NCBI GenBank assembly: GCA_027624045.1
Contig: JAQBUE010000048.1
Span: forward strand, 1-32,252
Length of the DNA stretch: 32,252 nucleotides
Direction of reading: 5' to 3'
Source of the DNA: Acidobacteriota bacterium
GTDB lineage: Bacteria; Acidobacteriota; Terriglobia; Bryobacterales; UBA6623
A program made the translations under genes and the position numbers. Positions 1 to 7,182 of this stretch are shown here, one piece after another. Numbering within the stretch: position 1 is the first letter of the stretch; the number at the start of each line of letters is the position of its first letter. A model generated the notes under the pieces. That model saw only the letters and a program-made list of their open reading frames with translations, made no database searches and was not told the origin of the DNA.

Positions 1-65
1 CTACCGCGACCGTTTTTCGCCCGGTTCGCGCCGGTTTTCGGTTTTCCGGTTTTCCTCCCGGCCGC

Positions 66-85
66 GGACCTCACAACCGAGGTCC
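66..85. repeat. Perfect hairpin GGACCTC-N6-GAGGTCC
   Basis: The two 7-base arms are exact reverse complements around a 6-base loop. It is the first of at least three strong hairpins in the first 400 bases. This could be a dispersed extragenic palindrome; copy number cannot be judged from one window. Confidence 0.6.
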
Positions 86-183
86 ACGCTACGGGTTGCG
101 GTGACGGCCGCCGGGCGAGGTGGGGCGCAGTTCGATGGGGGTGTACCGCCCGTTCCAGGGCTGGCCGCATCAGGCCGCCGAGA

Positions 184-203
184 CCCACGTCTGAAGACGT
201 GGG
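184..203. repeat. Perfect hairpin CCCACGTC-TGAA-GACGTGGG
   Basis: The 8-base arms are perfect reverse complements around a TGAA loop. Read on the minus strand it has the shape of the subterminal palindromes found at IS200/IS605-type element ends (CCCACG..., TTCA loop, ...CGTGGG). No tnpA or tnpB coding sequence is visible nearby, so a solitary element end or a dispersed palindrome is as far as this can be taken. Confidence 0.55.
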
Positions 204-373
204 CTTCCCTCTATGGGCCCCGCTGGGGCCTAATGCGCCGCGCCGGATCGGATAAGGGTATGAGCTCCCGTGGCACTGGTGTCGCGGCGAAGACAAGGCC
301 GTACCGAGTACCGCTCCTTGACGAACCGAGCTTACGGACGGATCTGGGTAAAACGCGTGGCTTAGTTCAACCA

Positions 374-391
374 TGGCCCGTGAACGGGCCA
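374..391 (-). terminator. Hairpin downstream of cytochrome gene, possible weak terminator
   Basis: TGGCCCG and CGGGCCA pair perfectly around a 4-base loop, about 40 bases past the stop codon of the minus-strand pentaheme cytochrome gene. There is no following U-tract in the minus-strand reading, so a classical intrinsic terminator is not shown. Confidence 0.3.
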
Positions 392-428
392 ATAGGGGCG
401 ACGAGCATGGACGAGATGCCTCTGCTTT

Positions 429-893
429 TCAGAAGTTCTCTTCGTGGCACGACCCACAGGCGTTGGGGGCGTGTTTTTCTTTATGGCACGCCATGCAGGA
501 ACGCATGTTGTGCTCTACGTCTTTGGTGATCACGTCGCGTTCGCGGACGGGGCCGTGGCACGTTTCGCACGTCGCACCGGCCTTTGTATGCACACGGTGG
601 CTGAAGTAGACGTAGGGCGCGATTTGGTACACGCGCTCCCACTGGATCGGCTCGCCGGCTTTGGCGGCCGCGGCCAGCTTCTGGATGTGCGGACTCTCGG
701 TCTTGATGGCCTGGTGGCAGCTCATACAAAAGCCTTCGGCCGGAAAGCCCATGAACTCGCCGGGGTCGGCGTTTTTGTGGCACGCGCCGCACTCAAGACC
801 GAGAGCCAAGTGCGTCTTGTGGCTATACGGGATTGGCTGGGTCTGGCCGTACAGTGGCGCAGCCAGCAGCAGTAGACCCGCAGCTTGAAGCAT
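429..893 (-). CDS. Pentaheme c-type cytochrome (cytochrome c3/c7-like), exported
   Basis: Predicted periplasmic multiheme electron carrier. With the ATG at 893 the protein is 154 aa: a hydrophobic signal peptide (about residues 1-16, ending near LYGQ) and five CxxCH heme-attachment motifs near residues 35, 56, 109, 133 and 146, with extra His residues in FSH and YSH contexts as distal ligand candidates. The ORF track start at 968 would overlap the upstream gene and place 25 non-signal residues before the signal peptide, so I prefer 893. It lies 20 bases after the PQQ-type sugar dehydrogenase gene on the same strand, probably one transcript, which suggests it receives electrons from that enzyme. 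The family resembles small cytochromes of alternative complex III type systems, but no other such subunit is present here. Confidence 0.88.
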   Translation of the reverse strand: MLQAAGLLLLAAPLYGQTQPIPYSHKTHLALGLECGACHKNADPGEFMGFPAEGFCMSCHQAIKTESPHIQKLAAAAKAGEPIQWERVYQIAPYVYFSHRVHTKAGATCETCHGPVRERDVITKDVEHNMRSCMACHKEKHAPNACGSCHEENF

Positions 894-913
894 CCACTTG
901 TGACTCCAGAGGT

Positions 914-2137
914 TCACTTGGGCGTGGCGTGGATCAGAGCCCCCGGGTTGGCGTCTTCCAGGAACCAAAGGGAGCCATCCGGGGCTTGCGTGACATCGCG
1001 AATGCGTTTACCCAAGTCCCAGCGCTCGGCGGCTTTGGTCCCGCCCTTTCCGTCGAAGATGAGGCGAGTGAGGGTGTGGCTGCCCAGACCCGTGACGAAG
1101 CCGTTGCCGTCCCACTGCGGGAAGGCTTTCTTGCCGGTGTAGAAGATCAGGTCGCCCGGCGCGATGACCGGATTCCAGTAGATCACCGGTGGGGTGAACT
1201 CGGGACGCGCGTCGTGGCTGGGGATTGGCACCTCGTTGTAGTTCATGCCGAAGGAGACGACCGGCCAGCCGTAGTTCTTGCCTTTCTCGATAAGGTTGAG
1301 CTCGTCGCCGCCGCGTGGGCCATGCTCGACCTCCCAGAGCTCGCCCGTAGGGGAGAGCGCCAGGCCGTACGGCGCACGGAAACCGCTGGCCCAGGTTTCG
1401 GCGGGCGTCAGATTCCGTTCGGGGAATGTGTAGGTGCTGACCACGGGGGCCGTCTTGGCGAGTTCGGTGTCGCGCGACGGGTCGATCAGCTCGATCGTCT
1501 GAGTGCCGGTCTTGCCGTAGTTGGGATTGCCCGGGGCGGGTTTGCCGTCGAGCGTGAGCCGCAGGATCTTGCCGACGGGTTGGTTCGGGTCCTGGGCCGG
1601 GGTCATGCGTTGCCGGTCGCCGACCGACATGAACAGGTACTTACCGTCGGGCGAGAAGGCGATCTGGCCGCCTGCCTGGCCGCCCATGCCTCTGGGCATC
1701 TGACGCCAGATCACTTCGAAGTTTTCGAGCTTGGGCACGCGCCCGGCGTCCAGCTTGGCGCGGGCCAAGACTTGGCTGCCGCCATATTCGCCCGGCTCGA
1801 TGTAGGTGAGATAAATGCTCTGGTCCGTCTCGTAATGGGGAGAGACGTAAACGCCAAGCATGCCGTTCTGGCGCTGCCAATAGACGGGAGGCGTATTGGC
1901 TAACGGCGCGATCTTTTTCCCCTCGGCGGATACAAGCCAGAGCGGGCCGATCTTTTCGGTCACTAACATGCGCCCATCCGGCAGGAAAGCGATGCGCCAC
2001 GGCAGTCCGAACGTGTCGGTCGTGGTCATGTTGAAGGGCAACGTGGGCTCGGGTTTCTGATCGCCCATGTTGACTTGGGCCCAGACCGGGGCGCACGCCA
2101 GGGTGAGTAGCAGCGATGCTTTCGCGAGCTTGGTCAT
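914..2137 (-). CDS. PQQ-dependent sugar dehydrogenase (glucose/sorbosone dehydrogenase family)
   Basis: A 407-aa exported protein of the GSDH beta-propeller family (soluble glucose dehydrogenase/Asd type), which oxidises aldoses in the periplasm using PQQ. Visible signs are a signal peptide (residues 1-20, ending VWAQ), the opening blade LPWRIAFLPDGRMLVTE, the run GFRAPYGLALSPTGELWEVEHGPRGG-type region near the middle, and a final blade ending in APDGSLWFLED. Length is normal for the family. The start at 2137 is supported by AGGAG seven bases upstream on the minus strand. The cytochrome gene follows directly and is the likely electron acceptor. True substrate is unknown; many family members are not glucose-specific. 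No PQQ biosynthesis genes are in the window. Confidence 0.88.
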   Translation of the reverse strand: MTKLAKASLLLTLACAPVWAQVNMGDQKPEPTLPFNMTTTDTFGLPWRIAFLPDGRMLVTEKIGPLWLVSAEGKKIAPLANTPPVYWQRQNGMLGVYVSPHYETDQSIYLTYIEPGEYGGSQVLARAKLDAGRVPKLENFEVIWRQMPRGMGGQAGGQIAFSPDGKYLFMSVGDRQRMTPAQDPNQPVGKILRLTLDGKPAPGNPNYGKTGTQTIELIDPSRDTELAKTAPVVSTYTFPERNLTPAETWASGFRAPYGLALSPTGELWEVEHGPRGGDELNLIEKGKNYGWPVVSFGMNYNEVPIPSHDARPEFTPPVIYWNPVIAPGDLIFYTGKKAFPQWDGNGFVTGLGSHTLTRLIFDGKGGTKAAERWDLGKRIRDVTQAPDGSLWFLEDANPGALIHATPK

Positions 2138-2150
2138 CGTGTATCTCCTA

Positions 2151-2170
2151 ATGTGTCGTTATGTGTCGTT
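2151..2170. repeat. Tandem 10-base repeat ATGTGTCGTT x2
   Basis: Two exact head-to-tail copies of ATGTGTCGTT lie just upstream of the sugar dehydrogenase start, next to its Shine-Dalgarno. This may be a chance microduplication or a binding site for a regulator of the dehydrogenase-cytochrome pair; nothing else points to function. Confidence 0.5.
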
Positions 2171-2352
2171 GGAAGGCCCAAATTCGGAGCAATCAGAAGC
2201 GGCGTCCCGCAATCGCCAACGGGACCTGACGCTTAGCGATGTGATTCGGAAGAGGCAGTTTGACAAGAGAGAGTGTCACCATGGGCGACATGCCGCATCC
2301 ATTACCCATGGAAGGAGAAACCGGCACGCCTCCACCTTATTCTAGTCGGGTC

Positions 2353-2511
2353 GTGGGCCCGGTGGTGTCACTGGCGGGAAGGCTGACACTGGAGCAAGCG
2401 TTGTGCCTCTATCGGAGAGCACGGTTGATGGTGAGTTGTGACTCCGGGCCGATGCACGCCGCGGCAGCGCTGGGCGTACCAGTCATTGCTTTGTTTGGTC
2501 CAACGTGCCCT
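2353..2511 (+). pseudogene. Remnant of glycosyltransferase family 9 (heptosyltransferase-type) gene
   Basis: Within the 95-aa ORF 2260-2547, roughly residues 32-84 match the C-terminal donor-binding part of GT9 enzymes (ADP-heptose:LPS heptosyltransferase type): LAGRLTLEQAL, then CDSGPMHAAAALGVPVIALFGPT, the family signature ending in FGPTxP. Normal members are about 330-380 aa. Residues before this block and after PC do not continue the family, so both ends are lost. The fragment is in frame and little altered, suggesting a fairly recent deletion. It lies between the dehydrogenase operon and ilvD and close to a GT4 glycosyltransferase, so this may once have been part of a cell-surface polysaccharide locus. 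Confidence 0.75.
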
Positions 2512-2583
2512 TGCGTTTCCTCGGAAGTCAATTCGTCGTTGGGCTAAGATGAATATTCTTTTACCCTTGGAGACGGAAATAAC

Positions 2584-4305
2584 GTGTCGAATCCACTAAA
2601 ACCCCGCAGCCACGCGATCACTGACGGCCGCGATCGCGCACCGGCGCGCTCGATGCTGAAGGCCATCGGTTTCACCGACTCCGACCTTGCCAAGCCGATC
2701 ATCGGCATCGCGAATACGTGGATCGAGACGATGCCCTGCAACTTCAACCTGCGGGAGCTTGCCGTCAAGGTCAAAGAGGGCGTGCGCGCCGCCGGCGGCA
2801 CACCAATGGAGTTCAACACGATCGCTATCAGCGATGGCGTCACGATGGGCACCGAAGGCATGAAGGCCTCGCTCGTGAGCCGCGAGCTGATCGCGGATTC
2901 GATCGAGCTCACATGCCGCGGATATATGTTCGACGCCGTCGTCGCCCTCGTTGCCTGTGACAAGACGATTCCAGGCGCCGCGATGGCGCTTGCCCGGCTC
3001 GACATCCCGTCGGTGCTGCTGTACGGCGGTTCGATCATGCCGGGCCGATTTCACGGCGTTGACGTCACGATCCAGGACGTTTTTGAAGCCGTCGGCAGGC
3101 ACGCAGCCGGTAAGATGAGCGACGCCGATCTCAAGGAACTTGAAGACGTGGCTTGCCCCGGCGCGGGCGCCTGTGGAGGCCAATACACGGCCAACACGAT
3201 GGCCACCGTGATGGAAGCGATCGGCCTTTCTTCGATGGGCAGCGCCAGCACGCCCGCCGTCGATCCCGCCAAAGGTGCTATCGGCATGGAGGCGGGCCGC
3301 ATCGTGATGGATGCCCTAAGGAATGATCTGCGGCCTAGCAAGATCCTGACCCGCAAGGCTTTCGAAAACGCGATTGCGAGCGTCGCCGCGACAGGAGGTT
3401 CGACGAACGCGGTGCTCCACCTGCTGGCCCTCGCACGCGACGCCGGCGTTGACCTCAACATCGACGATTTCGATGAGATCAGCCGCCGCACACCGCTGCT
3501 TGTCGATCTCAAGCCGGGCGGAAATTTCGTTGCGGCGGATGTTTACAATGCCGGCGGCATCCAGCTCATCGTCAAGCGCCTTGTCGAGGGTGGCTACTGC
3601 GACGGTTCGCAGATGACGGTTACCGGACAAACGGTCGCGGAAGCTTGTGCATCCGCCACGGAAGTCAAGAGCAAGAACGAGGTGAATGGCAAGAAAGTCA
3701 TTCACGCCGCCGACGACCCGATTAAGTCGACCGGCGGACTCGTCATCCTCAAAGGCAACCTCGCGCCGGAAGGCTGCGTTCTCAAGGTCGCCGGACATGA
3801 GCGCAACTACCACAAGGGCCCCGCACGCGTTTTCAACAACGAAGAGGAGTCCATGCATGCGGTGACGGAAGGGCGCATCCAGGCCGGTGATGTGATGGTG
3901 ATTCGCTATGAAGGCCCGGCCGGCGGACCTGGCATGCGCGAAATGCTCGGCGTCACGGCGGCCATTGTCGGCAAAGGTTTAGGCGACAGTGTGGCGCTGA
4001 TGACCGACGGTCGTTTCAGCGGCGCAACGCGCGGTTTGATGGTCGGCCACGTGGCACCCGAGGCAGCGCGCGGCGGCCCGATCGCGGCACTGGAAGAGGG
4101 CGACATCATTGTCTTCGACATCGAAAAGCGACGTCTTGATGTCGAACTCGATGACGCCACGATCAAGCAGCGGCTGGTGGCCTGGAAGAAGCCTGTGCCG
4201 CGCTATAAGTCGGGCGTATTTTCGAAGTATGCGGCCCTGGTATCGTCGGCGGCTCAAGGCGCGGTCACTTCCGCAGAGAACGCGGTTACGCCCGCAGAGA
4301 ACTAG
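2584..4305 (+). CDS. ilvD: Dihydroxy-acid dehydratase
   Basis: Cytoplasmic Fe-S enzyme that dehydrates 2,3-dihydroxy-isovalerate and 2,3-dihydroxy-3-methylvalerate to the 2-oxo acids in valine and isoleucine (and leucine/pantothenate) synthesis. The 573-aa protein shows the three conserved cluster cysteines C52 (ETMPCNFN), C125 (ACDKTIPG) and C197 ([14 protein letters not shown]), and the metal/carbamyl-lysine residues D84, D126 and K127; the final domain holds [12 protein letters not shown]. Start is GTG, with GGAG 11 bases and a second GGA 6 bases upstream. The last residues form a tail made by a 21-base tandem duplication (see separate entry). No other ilv or leu genes are adjacent, so it is an orphan pathway gene followed 45 bases later by a GT4 gene. 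Confidence 0.97.
   Translation: MSNPLKPRSHAITDGRDRAPARSMLKAIGFTDSDLAKPIIGIANTWIETMPCNFNLRELAVKVKEGVRAAGGTPMEFNTIAISDGVTMGTEGMKASLVSRELIADSIELTCRGYMFDAVVALVACDKTIPGAAMALARLDIPSVLLYGGSIMPGRFHGVDVTIQDVFEAVGRHAAGKMSDADLKELEDVACPGAGACGGQYTANTMATVMEAIGLSSMGSASTPAVDPAKGAIGMEAGRIVMDALRNDLRPSKILTRKAFENAIASVAATGGSTNAVLHLLALARDAGVDLNIDDFDEISRRTPLLVDLKPGGNFVAADVYNAGGIQLIVKRLVEGGYCDGSQMTVTGQTVAEACASATEVKSKNEVNGKKVIHAADDPIKSTGGLVILKGNLAPEGCVLKVAGHERNYHKGPARVFNNEEESMHAVTEGRIQAGDVMVIRYEGPAGGPGMREMLGVTAAIVGKGLGDSVALMTDGRFSGATRGLMVGHVAPEAARGGPIAALEEGDIIVFDIEKRRLDVELDDATIKQRLVAWKKPVPRYKSGVFSKYAALVSSAAQGAVTSAENAVTPAEN
4261..4302 (+). repeat. Tandem 21-base duplication at the 3' end of ilvD
   Basis: Two adjacent 21-base units (GCGGTCACTTCCGCAGAGAAC and a near copy differing at three bases) encode AVTSAEN and AVTPAEN, the last 14 residues of IlvD before the TAG. 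The enzyme core ends earlier, so the duplication extends a dispensable tail. Confidence 0.8.
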
Positions 4306-4350
4306 GTCCGGCGGGTCGCCTTTTCGGCCGCAGGACCTTGTACCACACAC

Positions 4351-5487
4351 ATGCGCGTCTCGGTTGACTGCTCCCCGCTGCTGATCCGTTGCGCGGGGAT
4401 GAAGAGCTACCTTTACTACTTCGCGCGGAATCTACTGCTGCACAAAGGCCGCCACGAGTTTCGGGCCTTCCCCTTTCTGGACTGGTTCGGAGGCCTCGAC
4501 CTGCTCGATTCGTCAATCGATCACGAGCGGTCGATGATCGGCCGCTACAACACGACGGCGCGCCTTCTGATGGTCAACATGGCCAACAAGGGCAAGCACA
4601 GCCTGCTCGATTGGGCGCTGCCCGGCGTGGACCTTTTCTACGCGACGAATCACGTGCGAAATCCGCCTCGGCGTACAAAGCTCGCGACGACGCTGCATGA
4701 CCTGACGACCTATACCGTCCCGGAATGCCATCCGCCCTCGCATCGCGAGATGGAAAAAAGTTTCATCGAGAACATCGTCCTACGCGCTGACGCCGTCATC
4801 GCCATTTCCGAACACACCCGCCAGGACCTGATCCGTATCTTCGACTTTCCGCCCGAGCGCGTGGAGGTCATCTATCAAGGCATCGCCGACGCCTACTTCG
4901 AAACGACTCCGGAGGGCGCGGCGGCGGTGCGAGCCAAGTACGGACTCGACAAGCCTTACATCCTGCACGTCGGAACGATCGAACCCCGCAAGAACATCAA
5001 CACGCTCTTCGACGCCTATGAACAGCTCAAGCCGTCACTGCGGGAAGAGTTCCCATTGGTTCTCGTCGGTCCGATCGGCTGGGCCGACGAGGCCACCATC
5101 CGGCGAGTTCAATCGCCGCCCGCGGGTGTTCGCTACCTGGGCTATCTCCCGGAGGAAGACCTGCCTTCCCTGACCGCCGGAGCGACGGTGTGCGTCTACC
5201 CATCGCTCTACGAGGGCTTCGGCCTGCCTGTGCCGCAAGCGATGGCAACCGGCGTCCCCGTGCTGACCTCGAACGTGAGTTCACTGCCGGAAGTAGCCGG
5301 CGACGCCGCTGTTCTCGTCGACCCGCGCAGCCAAGCTGAGATTGCGGCCGGCATCGAGCGGCTGCTGACTTCGCCGTCACTACGCGAAGACCTGATAGCG
5401 ACGGGCAGGCAACGCGTCCAGCGCTTCCGCTGGGATCGATCCGCGAAACAGACTTGGGATTATTTTGAGAGGGTCCGCGGCTCGTAA
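4351..5487 (+). CDS. Glycosyltransferase family 4 (GT-B fold)
   Basis: A 378-aa cytoplasmic or membrane-peripheral sugar transferase. The N-terminal half is the acceptor domain; the C-terminal half is a Glycos_transf_1 domain with ILHVGTIEPRKN near residue 205, a VYPSLYEGFGLPVPQAMATG block near 280, and SSLPEVAGDAAVLVDP. The usual E-x7-E donor motif reads E-x7-Q here. It likely builds an extracellular or O-antigen-like polysaccharide using a nucleotide-sugar donor; donor and acceptor cannot be read from sequence. The ATG at 4351 has no clear Shine-Dalgarno; it follows ilvD by 45 bases and may be cotranscribed. It is convergent with the sulfatase gene, 15 bases away. Confidence 0.9.
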   Translation: MRVSVDCSPLLIRCAGMKSYLYYFARNLLLHKGRHEFRAFPFLDWFGGLDLLDSSIDHERSMIGRYNTTARLLMVNMANKGKHSLLDWALPGVDLFYATNHVRNPPRRTKLATTLHDLTTYTVPECHPPSHREMEKSFIENIVLRADAVIAISEHTRQDLIRIFDFPPERVEVIYQGIADAYFETTPEGAAAVRAKYGLDKPYILHVGTIEPRKNINTLFDAYEQLKPSLREEFPLVLVGPIGWADEATIRRVQSPPAGVRYLGYLPEEDLPSLTAGATVCVYPSLYEGFGLPVPQAMATGVPVLTSNVSSLPEVAGDAAVLVDPRSQAEIAAGIERLLTSPSLREDLIATGRQRVQRFRWDRSAKQTWDYFERVRGS

Positions 5488-5502
5488 GGACACCACGAAC
5501 AA

Positions 5503-7182
5503 CTAGCCGGTTCGCTGCCACGACTTCCAGGGAACCACGTCCGCCCGCCGCGCCCAAGCCTCATACATCTCGCTGAGCTCGGCGACTTCGTCGGGATGGG
5601 ACTCGGCGAGGTTTATCGTCTCGGTGCGGTCAGCCGCGAGATCGTAAAGTTCCCAAGCACCGCCGGTCGGCTGCCCATAGCGCGAGACAAGCTTGCGGTC
5701 GCCGCGCCGGATCGCGCGGTTGCCCTCATGCTCCCAATAGATCGCCTCGTGGCCTTCGCGCTCGCCACGTTCAAAAACAGGGACGAGGCTCTTTCCTTCG
5801 AGCGGCGTGATCTCGTTGCCGCTGAACGTACTCGGATACTCCGCTCCCGCCACATCGACACACGTCGCCATGATGTCGATCAAGTGACCCGGCGCGTTCG
5901 TAAGCCCGCCCGTGTCACGAATCCGGCCCGGCCAATGCGCGATCAACGGCGTCGCAATGCCGCCTTCATGCACCCAGTGCTTGTAGCGCCGAAACGGAGT
6001 ATTGCTGGCATTGGCCCACGGCAAGCCGTAGCTCTGATAGGTATCCTCCGGCCCTGGCATCACGGCGGGATCATTGCTCGCCTGCACGGGGCGGCCGTCG
6101 CGCGTGATCGGCGGGACAGAAGGCGATCGCGATCGATCGTCGAAGTGAAGCTCTTCGGCGCAGCCACCGTTATCGGCCAGGAACAGCACCAACGTATTCT
6201 CGGCCAGTCCCATCTGCTCGACCTTATTCATCACAGTGCCGACGGCGCGGTCCATCACGTCAATCTGCGCGGCGTACACCTCCATCCGGCGCGCCTGCCA
6301 CGCCTTGTGATCGGCATCGTTCCAGGCGGGAACGTTCGCGTCGCGATCTGTCAGCTTCCACTTGGCATCGACGATACCCATCGCGATCATGCGTTCGTGA
6401 CGCTCGGCGCGCAGGCGGTCCCAGCCGCCGTCGTAGCGGCCTTTGTATTTAGCGATGTCTTCTTCGAAGGCATGAAGCGGCCAGTGCGATGCGGTGAAGG
6501 GCATGTAGAGGAAGAACGGATCGTCGCGACCGCCCTCCTCCTCGATGAACCGTGCCGCGTATTTGCCGATCTCGGTCGTGTAGTAGAAGTCCGGCGCAGC
6601 GGCTGCGATCGGCTCGTTTTCGAGCGTCAGAGACACCGGATCGTAGAAGCTACCCGCGCCATGAATCGTTCCGAAGAAGCGGTCGAAACCGCGCTGCCGA
6701 GGCCAATTGTCTTGCGGGGAACCTATCGGTGTGACGTGCCACTTTCCAGACATCAAAGTCTTGTATCCGGCGGGCTTCAGAGCCTCGGCCATGGTCACGC
6801 ACTGCCGGTTCAAGTTGCCGCGATATCCCGGTAAACCGTAGTCGCTCATCATGTGACCGACACCGGCCTGATGCGGGTAGAGGCCGGTCAGCAAAGACGC
6901 ACGTGTCGGGCAGCAGCGCGCCGTATTGTAGAACTGCGTAAAGCGCAACCCGCCTGCCGCCAGTCTGTCAATGTTCGGCGTCTCGATCTCAGATCCGTAG
7001 CAACCCAGGTCTGAGATGCCGAAATCGTCGGCCATGATGACGATGATGTTGGGACGCACAGCGCCGCCGGAACGGTCTTGCGGCTCGTTACCGCCAGCGC
7101 AGCCCAGGCCGGCCGCGGCCGCGGTTCCTCCCACTGCTTTCAAGAATTCGCGCCGGTTTTGCACAGATTCGCTCATCACCAT
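5503..7182 (-). CDS. Tat-exported sulfatase (arylsulfatase family, Cys-type)
   Basis: Predicted to hydrolyse sulfate esters outside the cytoplasm. The 559-aa protein begins with a twin-arginine signal (NRREFLKAVGG, then a short hydrophobic stretch ending near LGCAGG, which could also be a lipobox). Metal-binding DD at 52-53 and the formylglycine motif C90-C-P-T-R94 followed by SLLTG are intact, so it needs maturation by a formylglycine-generating enzyme, not seen here. GKWH near residue 150 is also conserved. The ATG at 7182 overlaps the end of the upstream gamma-glutamyltranspeptidase gene; a second ATG at 7176 overlaps its TGA, so translation is probably coupled. Natural substrate is unknown, sulfated glycan being the usual guess. 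Confidence 0.93.
   Translation of the reverse strand: MVMSESVQNRREFLKAVGGTAAAAGLGCAGGNEPQDRSGGAVRPNIIVIMADDFGISDLGCYGSEIETPNIDRLAAGGLRFTQFYNTARCCPTRASLLTGLYPHQAGVGHMMSDYGLPGYRGNLNRQCVTMAEALKPAGYKTLMSGKWHVTPIGSPQDNWPRQRGFDRFFGTIHGAGSFYDPVSLTLENEPIAAAAPDFYYTTEIGKYAARFIEEEGGRDDPFFLYMPFTASHWPLHAFEEDIAKYKGRYDGGWDRLRAERHERMIAMGIVDAKWKLTDRDANVPAWNDADHKAWQARRMEVYAAQIDVMDRAVGTVMNKVEQMGLAENTLVLFLADNGGCAEELHFDDRSRSPSVPPITRDGRPVQASNDPAVMPGPEDTYQSYGLPWANASNTPFRRYKHWVHEGGIATPLIAHWPGRIRDTGGLTNAPGHLIDIMATCVDVAGAEYPSTFSGNEITPLEGKSLVPVFERGEREGHEAIYWEHEGNRAIRRGDRKLVSRYGQPTGGAWELYDLAADRTETINLAESHPDEVAELSEMYEAWARRADVVPWKSWQRTG

Larger units (their letters stand above)
1..428. other. Non-coding, hairpin-rich region at window edge
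   Basis: I support no gene here; the 142-aa and 78-aa ORFs lack any recognisable domain and the second runs into the cytochrome gene on the other strand. The stretch begins with a C/G/T-rich run of CCGGTTTT-like words and then holds several perfect hairpins, listed separately. The middle part (about 230-370) shows no feature I recognise. The hairpin at 374-391 lies about 40 bases past the stop of the minus-strand cytochrome gene and might help end its transcript, but it has no T-run. Confidence 0.5.

Noticed and set aside
230-370. Possible tRNA or structured RNA in the left non-coding stretch
   Set aside because: No acceptor-stem pairing, anticodon arm or GTTCGA-type T-loop could be found.
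101-529. 142-aa ORF at left edge
   Set aside because: No domain, spans hairpins, and overlaps the well-supported cytochrome gene.
833-1903. 356-aa plus-strand ORF
   Set aside because: It lies antisense to the sugar dehydrogenase and cytochrome genes, has no domain, and arises from GC-rich codon bias.
5596-6834. 412-aa plus-strand ORF
   Set aside because: Antisense shadow of the sulfatase gene, rich in Arg and His with no recognisable domain.
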